Shown piece by piece: positions 11,701-20,852 of a stretch of 64,000 bases of DNA. Under the pieces are notes generated by a model. The model did not search any database. It saw only the letters and a program-made list of their open reading frames with translations, and was not told the origin of the DNA. Position numbers and translations under genes: made by a program. Every line of letters begins with the position of its first letter. Within the stretch, counting starts at the first letter, position 1. The stretch spans positions 1,550,001 to 1,614,000 of the forward strand of contig JAZGUH010000026.1 of assembly GCA_037893225.1 (NCBI GenBank), read 5' to 3'. This DNA is from Hippasteria phrygiana. Taxonomy: Eukaryota; Echinodermata; Asteroidea; Valvatida; Goniasteridae.

Positions 11701-13033
11701 GAAAGGAGTTCTTTACTGTCACCGTATTCAACCGGCGATAGTCCACGCAGAGGCGTATCGACTGGTCCTTCTTGCGTACGACTACAATCGGGGAGGCCCA
11801 AGGACTCGAGCTCTCACGAATGATGCCTGCCTCTAGTAGTTCCTGGATGTGCGCCCGTACTTCCTGATACTGAGAGGGTGGCAATGATCGGTACCGCTGT
11901 CGGATGGGTGCTGCTTCTCCTGTGATTATCTGATGTTTGACTGCATCAGTATAACCAAGGTCCCTTTCCCCCTTGGCAAAAACATCATCGTACTCTCGGA
12001 GCAGGGCCTGGAATTTGCGACGTTCCTCTGGTGTCAGGGTCACCTCGATGTCAACCTGCATCTCAGGTGTAACCCTTTGCTCAGTCACCGAGTCTGGCTC
12101 CGTTGGGCAGCCGATATTGGGCCTTGCTCGATCAGGATCTGCATCGATGGTAGCAGGATCATCTGGCACCACTTCCCCATGATATAGGGTGCCGACGCAG
12201 CTACGACTGGGCAGGAGCACATCTCGTTCACTCTCATTCGTCAGTAGTATGGCCAGTCTGCCTGAAGACACCTTGACAAGGCTCGGCACAACTTGGACAC
12301 CACTTGGAAGGTTTGAGCCCTCAAGAGGATCCACAATGGCGCAGTAGTCAGCATCGCCCGGTGCCCTCCTGGCAGTTGCATGCACGACAGTAGCTTGCCG
12401 CGAAGGGATCACCACGGCAGGCCCCCGGTCTAGGTAAACTCTTCCAACCGTATCTTGTATGTCATAAAAGCGTTCTCGCTTCTCAACAGCCTGTAGAGTC
12501 TTCTCCCACACTGGTCCAGCATGGTCAGCACGGAGTTGGCGGAGGTATCCTCGCCCATGGTGTGTAACCAGGCTGGCCCAACACTCTGACAGGACGTTCA
12601 TCCCAATGATCCCTGGCACAGCCTCTGGATTCTTGTCTAGGGTGGCCTCACGAATAACCAAGATCATCCGGGAGGGTATAGTGATGCCCAGCACCGTCAC
12701 ATCAGCTTCAAAACATCCAACATAAGGAATGTCAGCTCCATTAGCCGACACCAGCTTAAACTTGTCCGGGATACTCATAAGTGGAACACCATCTTGTGCC
12801 AATACTTGGTCAAAGTAGCTCTGGGTGATGGTCGTTACCATAGACCCCGTGTCTAGCAAACAAGGGACCAGTCTGGGCCCGAAGGTCACATTCACGGAGA
12901 AACAGTCAGCTGATGCCCGGGTCACAAAATAAGAAAAGTCATGTTCAGCAGAGCCACCATTCTCTCCCCTTACTGCTTGGCTCTTAACAGCAAAGGGCAT
13001 TAGTTTCCCGACGTGTTCTGCATTGGTGAACAC
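8720..13033 (-). CDS. pol: Ty3/gypsy Pol polyprotein (protease, RT, RNase H, integrase)
   Basis: An uninterrupted 1437-aa frame. Domains in order: a pepsin-like protease with LLDTGS near residue 55; reverse transcriptase with the LPRIDE entry motif, FSVLDLASGYHQV-type motif A and YLDD near residue 550; RNase H with ETDASSQGLG and YTDHNPL; an HHCC zinc finger of integrase (H and H in FHDDSGHFG, C and C in WCRQCERC); and a DDE core with D in AMDFT, D in HSDNG and E in CERFNR. A C-terminal basic module follows. It replicates an RNA template and integrates the cDNA. The start overlaps the gag 3' end (13000-13033) in another frame, as expected for gag-pol frameshift expression. Catalytic residues are all present. 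Confidence 0.95.
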   Translation of the reverse strand: MFTNAEHVGKLMPFAVKSQAVRGENGGSAEHDFSYFVTRASADCFSVNVTFGPRLVPCLLDTGSMVTTITQSYFDQVLAQDGVPLMSIPDKFKLVSANGADIPYVGCFEADVTVLGITIPSRMILVIREATLDKNPEAVPGIIGMNVLSECWASLVTHHGRGYLRQLRADHAGPVWEKTLQAVEKRERFYDIQDTVGRVYLDRGPAVVIPSRQATVVHATARRAPGDADYCAIVDPLEGSNLPSGVQVVPSLVKVSSGRLAILLTNESERDVLLPSRSCVGTLYHGEVVPDDPATIDADPDRARPNIGCPTEPDSVTEQRVTPEMQVDIEVTLTPEERRKFQALLREYDDVFAKGERDLGYTDAVKHQIITGEAAPIRQRYRSLPPSQYQEVRAHIQELLEAGIIRESSSPWASPIVVVRKKDQSIRLCVDYRRLNTVTVKNSFPLPRIDESLQSLGGAKFLSVLDLASGYHQVAMEEQDIEKTAFTTPFGLFEYSRMPFGLCNSPATFQRLMQRCLGDQALQSLLIYLDDIIVFSTTFDDHLRRLGIVFSRLRQYGLKAKPQKCSFFRRKVRYLGHLVVAGHGIKPDPEKIAAVQHWPEPTTVTELRGFLGFTGYFRKFIRDYSTVAAPLLVYLRGVNTKEKGRGGSKKIELDAEAKGAFRNLQMLLSQAPVLTFANFDRSFIVETDASSQGLGAILSQEQEDGSRKVIAYASRSLRPAERNDKNYSAFKLELLAVRWAVCQSFKDYLMGNKCTIYTDHNPLKFLDSANLSCAELRWVQQLASFDFRLEYRPGNKNQAPDALSRKRPHQPVAEPDDQVRELSSCAVRANCGSDVDAGAEMPPTLIHQIRVVCQEGSQCLPGYNSRELRRLQEEDLILQRVILYMERGRKPSKQEGEEDPRDVASILKHWDQLYLRDGVLYRRWILPGGEVGERLVTPSSLTETALKSFHDDSGHFGAKRTLCLIQPLFFWLRMEASVRAWCRQCERCAVGKRPVRKTRPPLGTLRATAPLEIVAMDFTVLEPSSDGYENILIITDVFTKFVWAIPTKNQKACTVAKALVKYLITPFGAPLRLHSDNGRCFEAQVIIELCKIYGIGRSHTTPYHPQGNGMCERFNRTLHQLLVTLPSPRKSRWTEHLPFLIMAYNNTKHATTGFEPFFLLFGRTARLPQHLLLNVDHPQTSGVTEDVYVKKHQEHLEKARQMAVRNIDNAAEARRALHDNDVFERPLNTGEYVLVRDRGHRGRVKIQDFWEPEPYMVVERPYKWQPVYVVQNPRGQQKVLHRCELKHCPWDIEAPAADSTTDDTSYSDGTANSSSSLSTSYSSIDVLNPLICRPGIAADGVMDRQQQTAPRLVDTDDQPLPRDHEPQRSQDRPASQETHGVTENPGGATDSTRGPRRSERTTRGKPPTRYQFSSVVRLLNRVKQMVAPEDWQLDSDD

Positions 13034-14256
13034 TGTGTTGCAGGTCGATCGCCTACATGGTCACTGGCCGCTCTCTCAGATGGGCCACGAGCTGTTGGTC
13101 TGTACTGCGGACGAGGGGCACGACATTGACGGGCATAGTGGCCTGGCTGACCACAATTGAAGCACCTCTGGCCAGTGTTGGGGTTGGTGGCATGCCAATA
13201 TTGACCCTGCTGGCGGGACCCTTGGGGTTGGGGTTGCCAGGGGCCCACAGGGTTGGCAGGTGGCGGGGAAGGTATCAGACTGGCTAGATTTTTGACCAAT
13301 TCTAGTACCTGTCCCATCTGTTTTTCCAGTCGGTTGATCGCATCATCCCTGGTCGGTCCTGCAACCTCGATGGCCGCAGAGATCCCTTGGTGGCCTGCGC
13401 TCGAGCCTGCTCTCTTTCTTCTCTCCGTATCAGCCAGTCCTTGACTTCTTGGAAGGCAACAGAAGGGTTGCGGTCCACCAGGTCCCGGCATGAATGCCGC
13501 AACCCTTCCTGCTCAATACCATCAATTAATTGCTCCCGGAGGATGAGGTCCGGCTGTTTATATAGATCTGGATCCCTCTTTGTCAAACGGTGGAACAGTC
13601 GCTGTAATTCGACCCCAAACTGTCGAGGGGATTCTCCCGGTTGCTGTCGCCTCTCCAAGAACTGTCTTTGTAGTTCCCCACTGGTCAATGTCTCCCCATA
13701 CGAAGATCGCAGGTAGTCCAAAGCTTCATCCACTTTTTTGCCACCTGCCAGGAGTGCTCGCACTTCTATTTTCGGGCCACTGCGTAGGGAGTCTAGTAGG
13801 AACTGTCCCTGTTGGTCAGCTGGAATCTGGAAGCGTTCAAAGGCATGACGAATAGCAGTGACAAATTCGTCCACGGGAACTCCCCGGCCACCATCCTCCC
13901 GTCCTTCAAATACCGGAATATTCCTTTCGGGTGCCATCACCACGTGGGGGGGGCTTGGTTGCTAGGGCACTGGCAAGCTCCTCGGAGAGTGTCTTTACCT
14001 TGGGCTGATCATCCTTGGTCGGCTCCATCTCCAGTACGACAAACACAGTATCTGGTTTCCAGCCTCCGTAGGGGGGGAGCACCGCATTGTCAATCACCGG
14101 CAGGATGATTTCGTCACCATCATCGTCCACTTCAACAAGTCCGGTGGCCCGCTCATAGCAGCTTTTCAGCGTCTGGAGTGGCAGTTTCCCCTTTACCAGG
14201 GAAAACTTCCGGGACTTCTCGTCGCTCCCCGATCGAACCTTCACGTTGGTCGCCAT
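13000..14256 (-). pseudogene. gag: Gypsy Gag, split over three frames
   Basis: Three overlapping frames together make one Gag: 14256-13906 (N-terminal ~116 aa), 13943-13302 (capsid-like, ~213 aa, with a core including LRSGPKIEV and QQPGESPRQFG), and 13491-13000 with the CCHC knuckle CFNCGQPGHYARQC and a glutamine/proline-rich linker. The first frame change lies at a run of eight C/G near 13945-13952, a typical slippage or sequencing-indel site. The second lies near 13380-13400. Either this copy is dead for Gag or the assembly has indels. The last frame overlaps the pol start. Gag would form the virus-like particle and bind RNA through the knuckle. Confidence 0.85.
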
Positions 14257-14325
14257 CAGTACGAACCTGTAGTATAGGACGGATTCCTCAATCCCTAGCT
14301 GCTGTTATGCCGGCTACTACTTTTT

Positions 14326-14341
14326 ATCCCACTTCTGACAC
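14326..14341 (-). other. Primer-binding site, tRNA-Leu-like
   Basis: The minus strand here reads TGTCAGAAGTGGGAT, which is complementary to the acceptor-end sequence ATCCCACTTCTGACA known from eukaryotic tRNA-Leu. The expected TGG complementary to the CCA tail is not intact ('aag' instead). It sits between the LTR end and gag, where a primer site belongs. Confidence 0.65.
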
Positions 14342-14344
14342 TTG

Positions 14345-15442
14345 TGGCGCAGTAACAAGCGGCGGGTATACCGTGGGCTAAAAAGATGGTAAATAACCAC
14401 ACGGACACCCTGGGTTCAGCTCACTCTCGTTTATTAACTGCAAAATAGAGCACGGCGTACAGGCCAGCAGCGAGGGAAATGGCGTGGTGAGGAATCAAAA
14501 CAAACATGGGGAAGGAAAGAAAATACATGCACAAAACATATTCAAGCACGTCCAATTTGTCATGGTCCCTTTAAAGTCCCAAATGTTAATGTGTACATGT
14601 GTAAATACAGGTGGTTCCATATTACGATTCCAGATGAGAAGCGTCGGGCAAATTATGTACCTTACCCAGCTACCATTCTCAGATTAATTAATTCAATACA
14701 CAAATTCACCATGAACTTGACAGGGTGGCAGTGGATTAATCTAGTTGCCACGGTAATGTCTCAAATCAAAAGGAGTACATAGATAATGACTGTGGATCGA
14801 TTACCTACTGTACCAGCAGACTGCTCTCTAAAATATAGAGTATACATAGAGATCATAGTCTGAATAATTCAAGTTCTGCTAAATCTGCCTATTCACTACA
14901 TTATACTGCACAATAACCCTTATGATCCTTCTTATGAATATTCACCAAGTTGCAAATAAGCCACATGACACCATTCCATGTCATACGTGTGTTGGCAATG
15001 ACAGAGAGATATTTGCCTCTTAACCCTTCAGCATTAGATAAAATACATGTACGGGGATTAACTACACAATTCACGTTAACCTACTCTACCGTATATGCAC
15101 TACGGGTTGGCTCTAACTGGACGCAAGAGGGCCTCCATCATTACAATTCCATAACAAAATGTGCGAAGTAAAGACCAATTTTATCTGTCTAAAAATCATT
15201 GCCAGGCTCTATATCATGATCAATCTAGCGCTATGAGTCGTTCTAAACATATCCCTTATAACTTAATCTTAATTTGATTGGAAGAAAAGGGGGATTTTTA
15301 CCTGCAAAATAGAGCACGGCGTACAGGCCAGCAGCGAGGGAAATGGCGTGGTGAGGAATACCATCCCCCGCATGGTGGCGCTGTTGCGCGCACTCGGTAA
15401 CTCCCTGAATAATGTCCAGCGGTGCATCCGACGTTCCCCACA
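14345..15442 (-). repeat. 5' LTR region, rearranged by a 58-bp duplication flanking 806 bp
   Basis: On the minus strand the LTR starts at 15442 (TGTGGGGAACG) and runs to about 15302. A 58-bp piece of it (15302-15359) is repeated exactly at 14438-14495. There it continues into an AATAAA signal (complement at 14430-14435) and the likely U5, ending near '...cgccaca' next to the primer site. The intervening 14496-15301 has no coding signal. Either the LTR is ~1.1 kb long with an internal repeat, or ~800 bp was inserted with a 58-bp duplication. The truncated left LTR cannot decide this. Confidence 0.6.
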
Positions 15443-15511
15443 CTAAGAAGCACAATGATTACCAATATCAGCCATTTAGAAGTGCATTCAAACGGCTCGG
15501 CACTTTCCGGT
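15443..15511 (+). repeat. 69-bp copy of fucosyltransferase exon sequence
   Basis: The bases 15443-15511, from 'ctaagaagcacaatg' to 'cactttccggt', match 17174-17242 inside the first coding exon of the fucosyltransferase gene, in the same orientation and apparently without mismatch. The fragment directly follows the LTR terminus and directly precedes the dispersed repeat at 15511. It therefore looks like templated filler DNA at a rearrangement junction rather than an exon of its own. Confidence 0.85.
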
Positions 15512-15613
15512 TTTGCCATAAGTAAGCCATAATTTTGGCCCGGCCAATCCTGTTCTTGTACATACCGTTTACTCTGTACGGTACTGCCGGAACGAGCCAA
15601 AATTAGCCAGCAT
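15511..15613 (+). repeat. Dispersed ~100-bp repeat, copy 2
   Basis: From 'ttttgccataagtaagcc' to 'aattagccagcatc' this matches 2011-2111 with a few differences. Its left border coincides with the end of the exon copy. Confidence 0.8.
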
Positions 15614-15639
15614 CGGCCCTGTACCGCCATGTTTGCTGC

Positions 15640-15850
15640 ATGGGTATCGTGTGTGCAGTGCACACGGCTCCTGATATGCCTGGTGGTTTGTTTCGGACTC
15701 AAGATTTCGGTACTACTGCAGATTGTGGGTTCGAGACCGGCTAATGTCGTGGTGCTTGTGTCCTTGAGCAAGGCACTTTTTTTACAAGTTGTTTCTCTCC
15801 ACCCAGGATAAATGGGTACCTGTAAGGGCAGTGATGGTTATGTGTTTAAT
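15640..15850 (+). mobile_element. tRNA-derived SINE
   Basis: A perfect RNA polymerase III B-box match, GGTTCGAGACC, lies near 15730, with a weak A-box-like segment ~50 bp upstream ('atgcctggtgg'). Downstream is a conserved-looking body with 'ccttgagcaaggcac' and 'ctccacccaggataaatgggtacctg', phrases I associate with tRNA-derived SINEs of marine invertebrates and fishes. The head-body order supports a SINE rather than a tRNA gene; no cloverleaf is intact. Confidence 0.6.
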
Positions 15851-17070
15851 TAAACCGTGTGAGATTAACTTGCAGCCGGGGCTTTATATACTCCCCAAGA
15901 AAAGGATTTACATGTTATACATGCATGAAATACATGTATTTGTCAGTCGTTGGACCTTATACAAATCTTATTCAATCGAAATCCAATAGGAACTGTCAAA
16001 TATTGAACTTATAATGTCGATGTTCATCCGCATGTCAGACTGAGCGATAATGAAAATAGTACAACTGTACATCCACCATCCTGTAGGCTGATATACTGTA
16101 CATGTACATTTACATGTCCTTAATACACAGTGAAAAACGTCATCAACTGGACTGTTTTAGCCCTTCTAGTCTTTGATACTCCAAAATCCTTTGAAATTGT
16201 TAGTACTTTAAATTCACATACTAATGTGGGGGCTCTCCAGAAAACTTCATGCGGTTGAGTTGTGCAGATCCTTTAGAACACTCCAAACGCCAAAGGGATT
16301 TGTGGTGGAAATACTTCAGGATCTTGCCAGTAAAATTTGTTTGCTTGTGAAATTTTTTGACATCCCACCATTTGTAAACACATACTTCACACAGTATACA
16401 GTAACATGAGAATATCTGAAGGGTTTTGAAGTGTCATAGGAAAATCTCACAAGGCTAGGAAATGTCCAATGGTTGAGATGACATTTTTTCATGTCTATTT
16501 TTGGTAAGAATTTCAAAATCTGCATGTGAGTTCCGAATTTTATTTCTAATGAAGAACTATATTCTCTTATTGATTATAGAAAGGAAAGGCTGAAGTCCTC
16601 TTTTAGAGAAAACTGTTTCGAGCTTACTTGAAGAAATGGCGGCATTTGTAAGTGGGACAGTTCATTATTACATTTTTTGTGATGATCAAAGATAAGATTC
16701 CTTAAAATGTTTTCGAAAAAAATATTTGTGACTTTCAACGCATATGATTTGGGTTGCAAAGAATATCAGGAATTAGGCCTGTTTAACTCAAGACGGAGAC
16801 TGAGCTTTGTGTAAATTATTCGCTGATGTCATTTTCCTGCAAGCGTAGTAGTAGAAGCATGATTTCTACATGGGCATATAAGGTCATTGAAGCGATCACA
16901 GTATAGTTTTCAACCATTGCTGGGAATAGTTGCATTGCGCGAGAACGCTACTCCCAAAATGTAGCTTGAAATCATTCACAATCAAAAACTTGCCGAAATA
17001 TTTTAAGAAAGTGATGTTTTGTTAAAAAAAATACGAAGTAATGTTATTTTACGTTCCTGTTTTGTTTTCA
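15851..17070. other. Upstream region of the fucosyltransferase gene
   Basis: No domain-bearing frame was seen. The 3' end, just before 17071, is a good splice acceptor ('cctgttttgttttcag'), so an untranslated first exon and the promoter should lie in or beyond this interval. I could not locate them. Confidence 0.4.
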
Positions 17071-20038
17071 GAAAGAAATGTTTCTGTGCGCCATTGGCAT
17101 TGGCATTGGCCTGCTGGTGAATGCGTATCTTCTACCGAGGATCGTTCCATTGATCAAGTCCAACCAAGTATTGCTAAGAAGCACAATGATTACCAATATC
17201 AGCCATTTAGAAGTGCATTCAAACGGCTCGGCACTTTCCGGTAATATACCTGGCAGAATTCTAATGCCACATGATCTTGTGAAAGAGCCCAAAAGTTTGA
17301 AATCAGTATCTCCAATACCACATTCTGGCCAGTGTTATTATAAGATCCAAGTGTACGACCAAAGACGTAAGGTCATCAAGAGACAGATGCTTCAAAGAAT
17401 TGTACAACAGTCCAAAGGCCCAGATATTAAAGCCAATGTGTCATGTACCAGTGACTGCATCATTGAGGTCACAATTGCTAACGGGAGCAACAAATTTGCT
17501 GGCATGGATGCCGTTGTGTTTCACTTTGAGAAAGGTCTCATTCCCGAGTCCTTGCCTCCAGCAAGTATAAACTCTAATCAGGCGTTGGTTTACTATTCGT
17601 GGGAGACACCCTATCATACTTCAGTGCAGCGTGATGTTCAGAAATTTTCAGCTCATGCTACGTGGACCTATTACAGGGGATCTGACATTACCTTTCCGAT
17701 TGGGTTCTACGCGCCCGGGACACCAATGATAAATCATACAAAGTCGGTGGCTGATTGGTTGAAGGGGAAAACGAAGCTTATTTTATGGATGGCCAGCAAT
17801 TGCAAATGTGGTGGACGCAAGTGCGCCCTCACTCAACGGATATGTTTCCCGCGCTAGCAAGTGCGCCCTCACTTGACGGGTATGCTTTCCCGCGCTTTGG
17901 TGACTTAACACCATTAACAACTTTAACTTTCTCCTGTATAAATTCAGCACATCTGTTAAAATTGGACAGTTTGTGGGACAGCCTACTGAGTGTCCTACTT
18001 GATTATCCAGGACTGGGTGAGTTGAAATACAAGTTATAGATTGTTGATTTTGTGTGAATTTTGCCTTGTGTTTGGCTATGTCTTGTCGGAATCTAGGCTC
18101 ACATGACAATTCCCATTAATATAGTATGTGTGTTGCTGTACATGCATTGGAGTGTGGTGTACTAATGTTATGTACATGTATGCGTACAATAGGTGTATTT
18201 TGAAATTCTGTATTCATTACAGGTTGTTTCTTGGAGTTGGTTATTGTACTTGCAATAAATAACCATTCATGTCAGGTGCTGCTAACTACTTTGTCCTGAG
18301 TGGTTTGATTTAACTACTGTTGTACCAGCCCCGTCTCCTAGTCGTGGTCCAACCAGGGATTCAACTCCCATCCCCTGTTGATGTTCACATTTCAACAAAC
18401 CCTGGGGCTGCGCAAGTAGCTACCATCACAAGTGGCGTCGTAGACAGGATAGCGACTTGGAGACGGACCAGTGATGACAACATGTAACAGCGCAAGACAC
18501 CCCATTCCTGGAGCCCATTGAGGACAAGCCAGTGATGCAAGTGTTTATATAATAATTACTATTTTCATGTTGGACAGCGAGGTTGAACTGATTATATAAA
18601 AACGTGGTGAAATTTATGCTGTTTCCATTCTTAATTGCTTTGTTGGTAGTGGCTTTGTTTTTGCCATGAAAATTGCCATGCGGAACAGCGAGTTGTTTGA
18701 TTGAAACTCCTTTGTATTTAATTAGCCCTTCCTCGTTGTCCACTATAAAGTGATGATCGTATAATCGTGATCATTGCACTTTTTTATTGTAGTTGGATGA
18801 CTGCATGATGCTTGTTTTATTAATTTTTTCTTGGAGTATGAATTCTACCTATGGTTCATAAATATTGTTGCCTTGGTAGAACTGGGCAGTACAGTAAAGC
18901 ATATATTTGTATATGCTTGCCATTGTGGAACATGTTGATTGTTTTCAATGTAATGCTCTAAAATTGTGACTACAATTTACAGTCGGAGCTGTGATTTCCA
19001 AGTTTATTCCTGTACTGGGTATATAGTTGTGTAACTATGGCAACGCCTGGGGATTTAGCGGAGGCCCTTACACAGTCACTCTCACAGTCTCAGAAAGCCT
19101 TTGCTGATATTGCTGGGGCCTTTAAGAATCTGAGGTTTCAGAGAGCAACTCCTGTGAAGTTTGCTAAGTTTAGTGGTCGTCCAAAAAAATCTGGGGACCA
19201 AACCCTAAAAGAATGGTTGGATGACTTGGATACGTATTCTCGGCAGTTGGATTTGTCTGAAGACGAGAAACTAAATGTTGCAATTGATCATCTTGGGGGT
19301 GAAGCAAAAGAGGAGATCAGATGCTGCCCCCAAGAGGATAAAGACAACATAGACAAGTTAATATCAATTCTAAGGCTTAGGTTTGGTGCAAAAGAGACCG
19401 TCCAAACGCTCAATTGCACATTTTACTCTAGGAGCCAGTTAGAGGGGGAAACTAGATTTGTAATGGAGCTAAAGAAGTTCATTGAAGTTGACATTTACGG
19501 CAAGTGCGGAAAATATTTGCGCTGTTTGCCCCGTGGGTCGGCTAAATGCGATGTGAACTTGTTGCGCAAATACAAGTTTTATCTATCTTTAGAGAATTCT
19601 GAATGTGAGGAATATATCACTGAAAAAGTGTGGAATATACCTCTTAGGCAGGGTGTGGTCCCAATCGTTTATGGTGCAACACGGAAGAGTTATGAGGAGT
19701 TAATGCCTCCAAATTCATTTATCTACATTGGGGATTATAAAAATGTGCAAGAGTTGGCAGACTATTTGAAACTATTGGATTCTAGACCTGAATTATATGT
19801 ACAGTATTTGGAATGGCAATACAAGGGCTCTGCGGTTGCTTCTCTGGAAACGTATAGTGCGCGTTTAAACCCACACGTATTTTGCAGTCTTATACCAGCC
19901 ATTAAAAAGGTGAAAAGGGGCGAGTTAAAACGAAGGCCCGTAAGGGAAAGCAACTTTTTTAACTCATGTAGAGAATTGGACAAAAGTGCGAATAACAACA
20001 AATCGACGTATGGACTTAAAAATTGGAATCCTTGGTAA
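17071..20038 (+). CDS. Alpha-1,3-fucosyltransferase (GT10 family), two coding exons
   Basis: A Golgi type II membrane enzyme that transfers fucose from GDP-fucose to N-acetylglucosamine-containing glycans. Exon 17071-17820 follows a clear acceptor and starts at ATG 17078. It has a signal-anchor (LCAIGIGIGLLVNAYLL) and the GT10 N-terminal marks YYSWETPYH, WTYYRGSDI and WMASNC. Exon 19456-20038 carries the catalytic donor-binding block with VDIYGKCGK, the GT10 signature YLSLENSECEEYITEKVW, then VPIVYGA. The donor at 17821 (aa|gtgcgc) and the acceptor AG at 19454-19455 are phase-compatible and give 441 aa, normal for the family. An alternative acceptor at 19431 has a better pyrimidine tract and adds 8 aa. 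Several N-glycosylation sequons lie in the stem. Confidence 0.85.
17817..17898 (+). repeat. 41-bp tandem duplication at the exon/intron border
   Basis: 'gcaagtgcgccctcact...cccgcgc' occurs at 17818 and again at 17859, with four or five differences. The duplicated unit contains the splice donor 'gcaa|gtgcgc', so a second donor-like site exists 41 bp inside the intron. Its use would shift the frame. Confidence 0.75.
18200..19455 (+). mobile_element. Truncated LTR retroelement (LTR end, primer site, gag) in the intron
   Basis: AATAAA near 18255 and the stretch to about 18430 look like an LTR R/U5 region. TGGCGTCGTAGACAGGAT at about 18434 has the form of a primer-binding site. A leader and a gag frame from ATG 19037 follow. 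The element lies in the same orientation as the host gene. Everything 3' of the first ~140 gag codons (rest of gag, pol, 3' LTR) is absent, and the break coincides with the start of the next host exon. The LTR left border was not determined. Confidence 0.65.
19037..20038 (+). CDS. In-frame gag-fucosyltransferase chimeric ORF (333 aa)
   Basis: This uninterrupted frame begins at the ATG of a gypsy-type Gag: a helical N-terminus, then ATPVKFAKFSGRP, KEWLDDLDTYSRQ and RFGAKETVQ. After codon ~139 it passes without stop or shift into the catalytic exon of the fucosyltransferase (from FVMELKKFIEVDIYG). As a stand-alone product it would carry the donor-binding half of GT10 without the membrane anchor or acceptor half. 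Whether it is transcribed from the retroelement LTR, or is only intron plus exon read continuously, cannot be told from sequence. The frame continuity is seen directly; the fusion protein is inference. Confidence 0.6.
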   Translation: MATPGDLAEALTQSLSQSQKAFADIAGAFKNLRFQRATPVKFAKFSGRPKKSGDQTLKEWLDDLDTYSRQLDLSEDEKLNVAIDHLGGEAKEEIRCCPQEDKDNIDKLISILRLRFGAKETVQTLNCTFYSRSQLEGETRFVMELKKFIEVDIYGKCGKYLRCLPRGSAKCDVNLLRKYKFYLSLENSECEEYITEKVWNIPLRQGVVPIVYGATRKSYEELMPPNSFIYIGDYKNVQELADYLKLLDSRPELYVQYLEWQYKGSAVASLETYSARLNPHVFCSLIPAIKKVKRGELKRRPVRESNFFNSCRELDKSANNNKSTYGLKNWNPW

Positions 20039-20852
20039 CGTTCCCATTAAACAAAACATCAGAAAAGAACGAGGTTTTTGTTGGAATTGTTAGTGAGCTT
20101 TGGTTGAGTGGTTTTTTATACCAAATGTTCACGTTTTAATCTTGTGATTTCCCTTGGTTTTGGAGTTAACTATATGCTTTTACGTTCGAATCACACTTCA
20201 AAATCACCTGCTAATCACGTGAAAAAAGTAACGTGATTCCCGAAGGTTACCGTAACTGGTGTGAATCACATTATGTTGACCACTTCATTCACTTCACCGA
20301 ATTTTCAACCCGTCAATTTGTGGCGTTTTAGAATAGGAGATTATTTCGTTTTGAAACACCAATATAATCTCGTCTTACACTTACTATCAATTCACTAGTG
20401 AAGATCACGTTATTGTCACTGGTTATTCACTTGGGTATCTTACCAGGTGCGGCGGAACACTGTTATTGGAGAGGTTGAGATTTTACAACGTGTGCGTGTG
20501 GGTGTACGTTTGGAAGTGAAGTCATGCATGATGCGGCCAAATTCTGTACAGAAACAGTGGCTAACTATTACAAGCGGACAGCCATTTTGTTGCAGGGAAA
20601 AGTGATTGAAATAACCGCTGTTTTGTATATTTCTCATATTCATTTTGAGTCTAATTTCTCGATGTCCTCATCAGAAAATACGATTTAATTAATAAATTAA
20701 TTACGGCTTCGAAAGTTTGCTTTAATATTGTGTCAATAACACAATTGCATGCCCAATTTTAAATGTGTAATTTTAAGGGCTATTTTTAGTTCTCACGGGG
20801 TCGGTTATGCAAAATCACCAATGTTTGATATGCATGCCCTAAAAGTAATATA
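20039..20852. other. 3' flank of the fucosyltransferase gene with a dispersed satellite unit
   Basis: No further gene was seen. At about 20335-20445 lies a single copy of the ~130-bp unit ('tcaattcactagtgaagatcacgttattgtcactggttattcac') that is tandemly repeated at 24300-25460. A possible polyadenylation signal (AATAAA) lies near 20690. Confidence 0.5.

Larger units (their letters stand above)
8266..15442 (-). mobile_element. Ty3/gypsy LTR retrotransposon, minus strand
   Basis: Element with gag, a CCHC zinc knuckle, protease, RT, RNase H and integrase in gypsy order, read right to left. LTR sequence lies at both ends: 8266-8400 matches 15308-15442, starting TGTGGGGAACG on the minus strand in each. 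A tRNA-Leu-like primer site lies inside the right LTR, and a purine tract precedes the left LTR. The pol frame is uninterrupted, suggesting a fairly recent insertion. Gag needs two frame changes, the left LTR is truncated after 135 bp, and the right LTR is rearranged. The element is therefore probably not autonomous in this copy. Confidence 0.9.
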
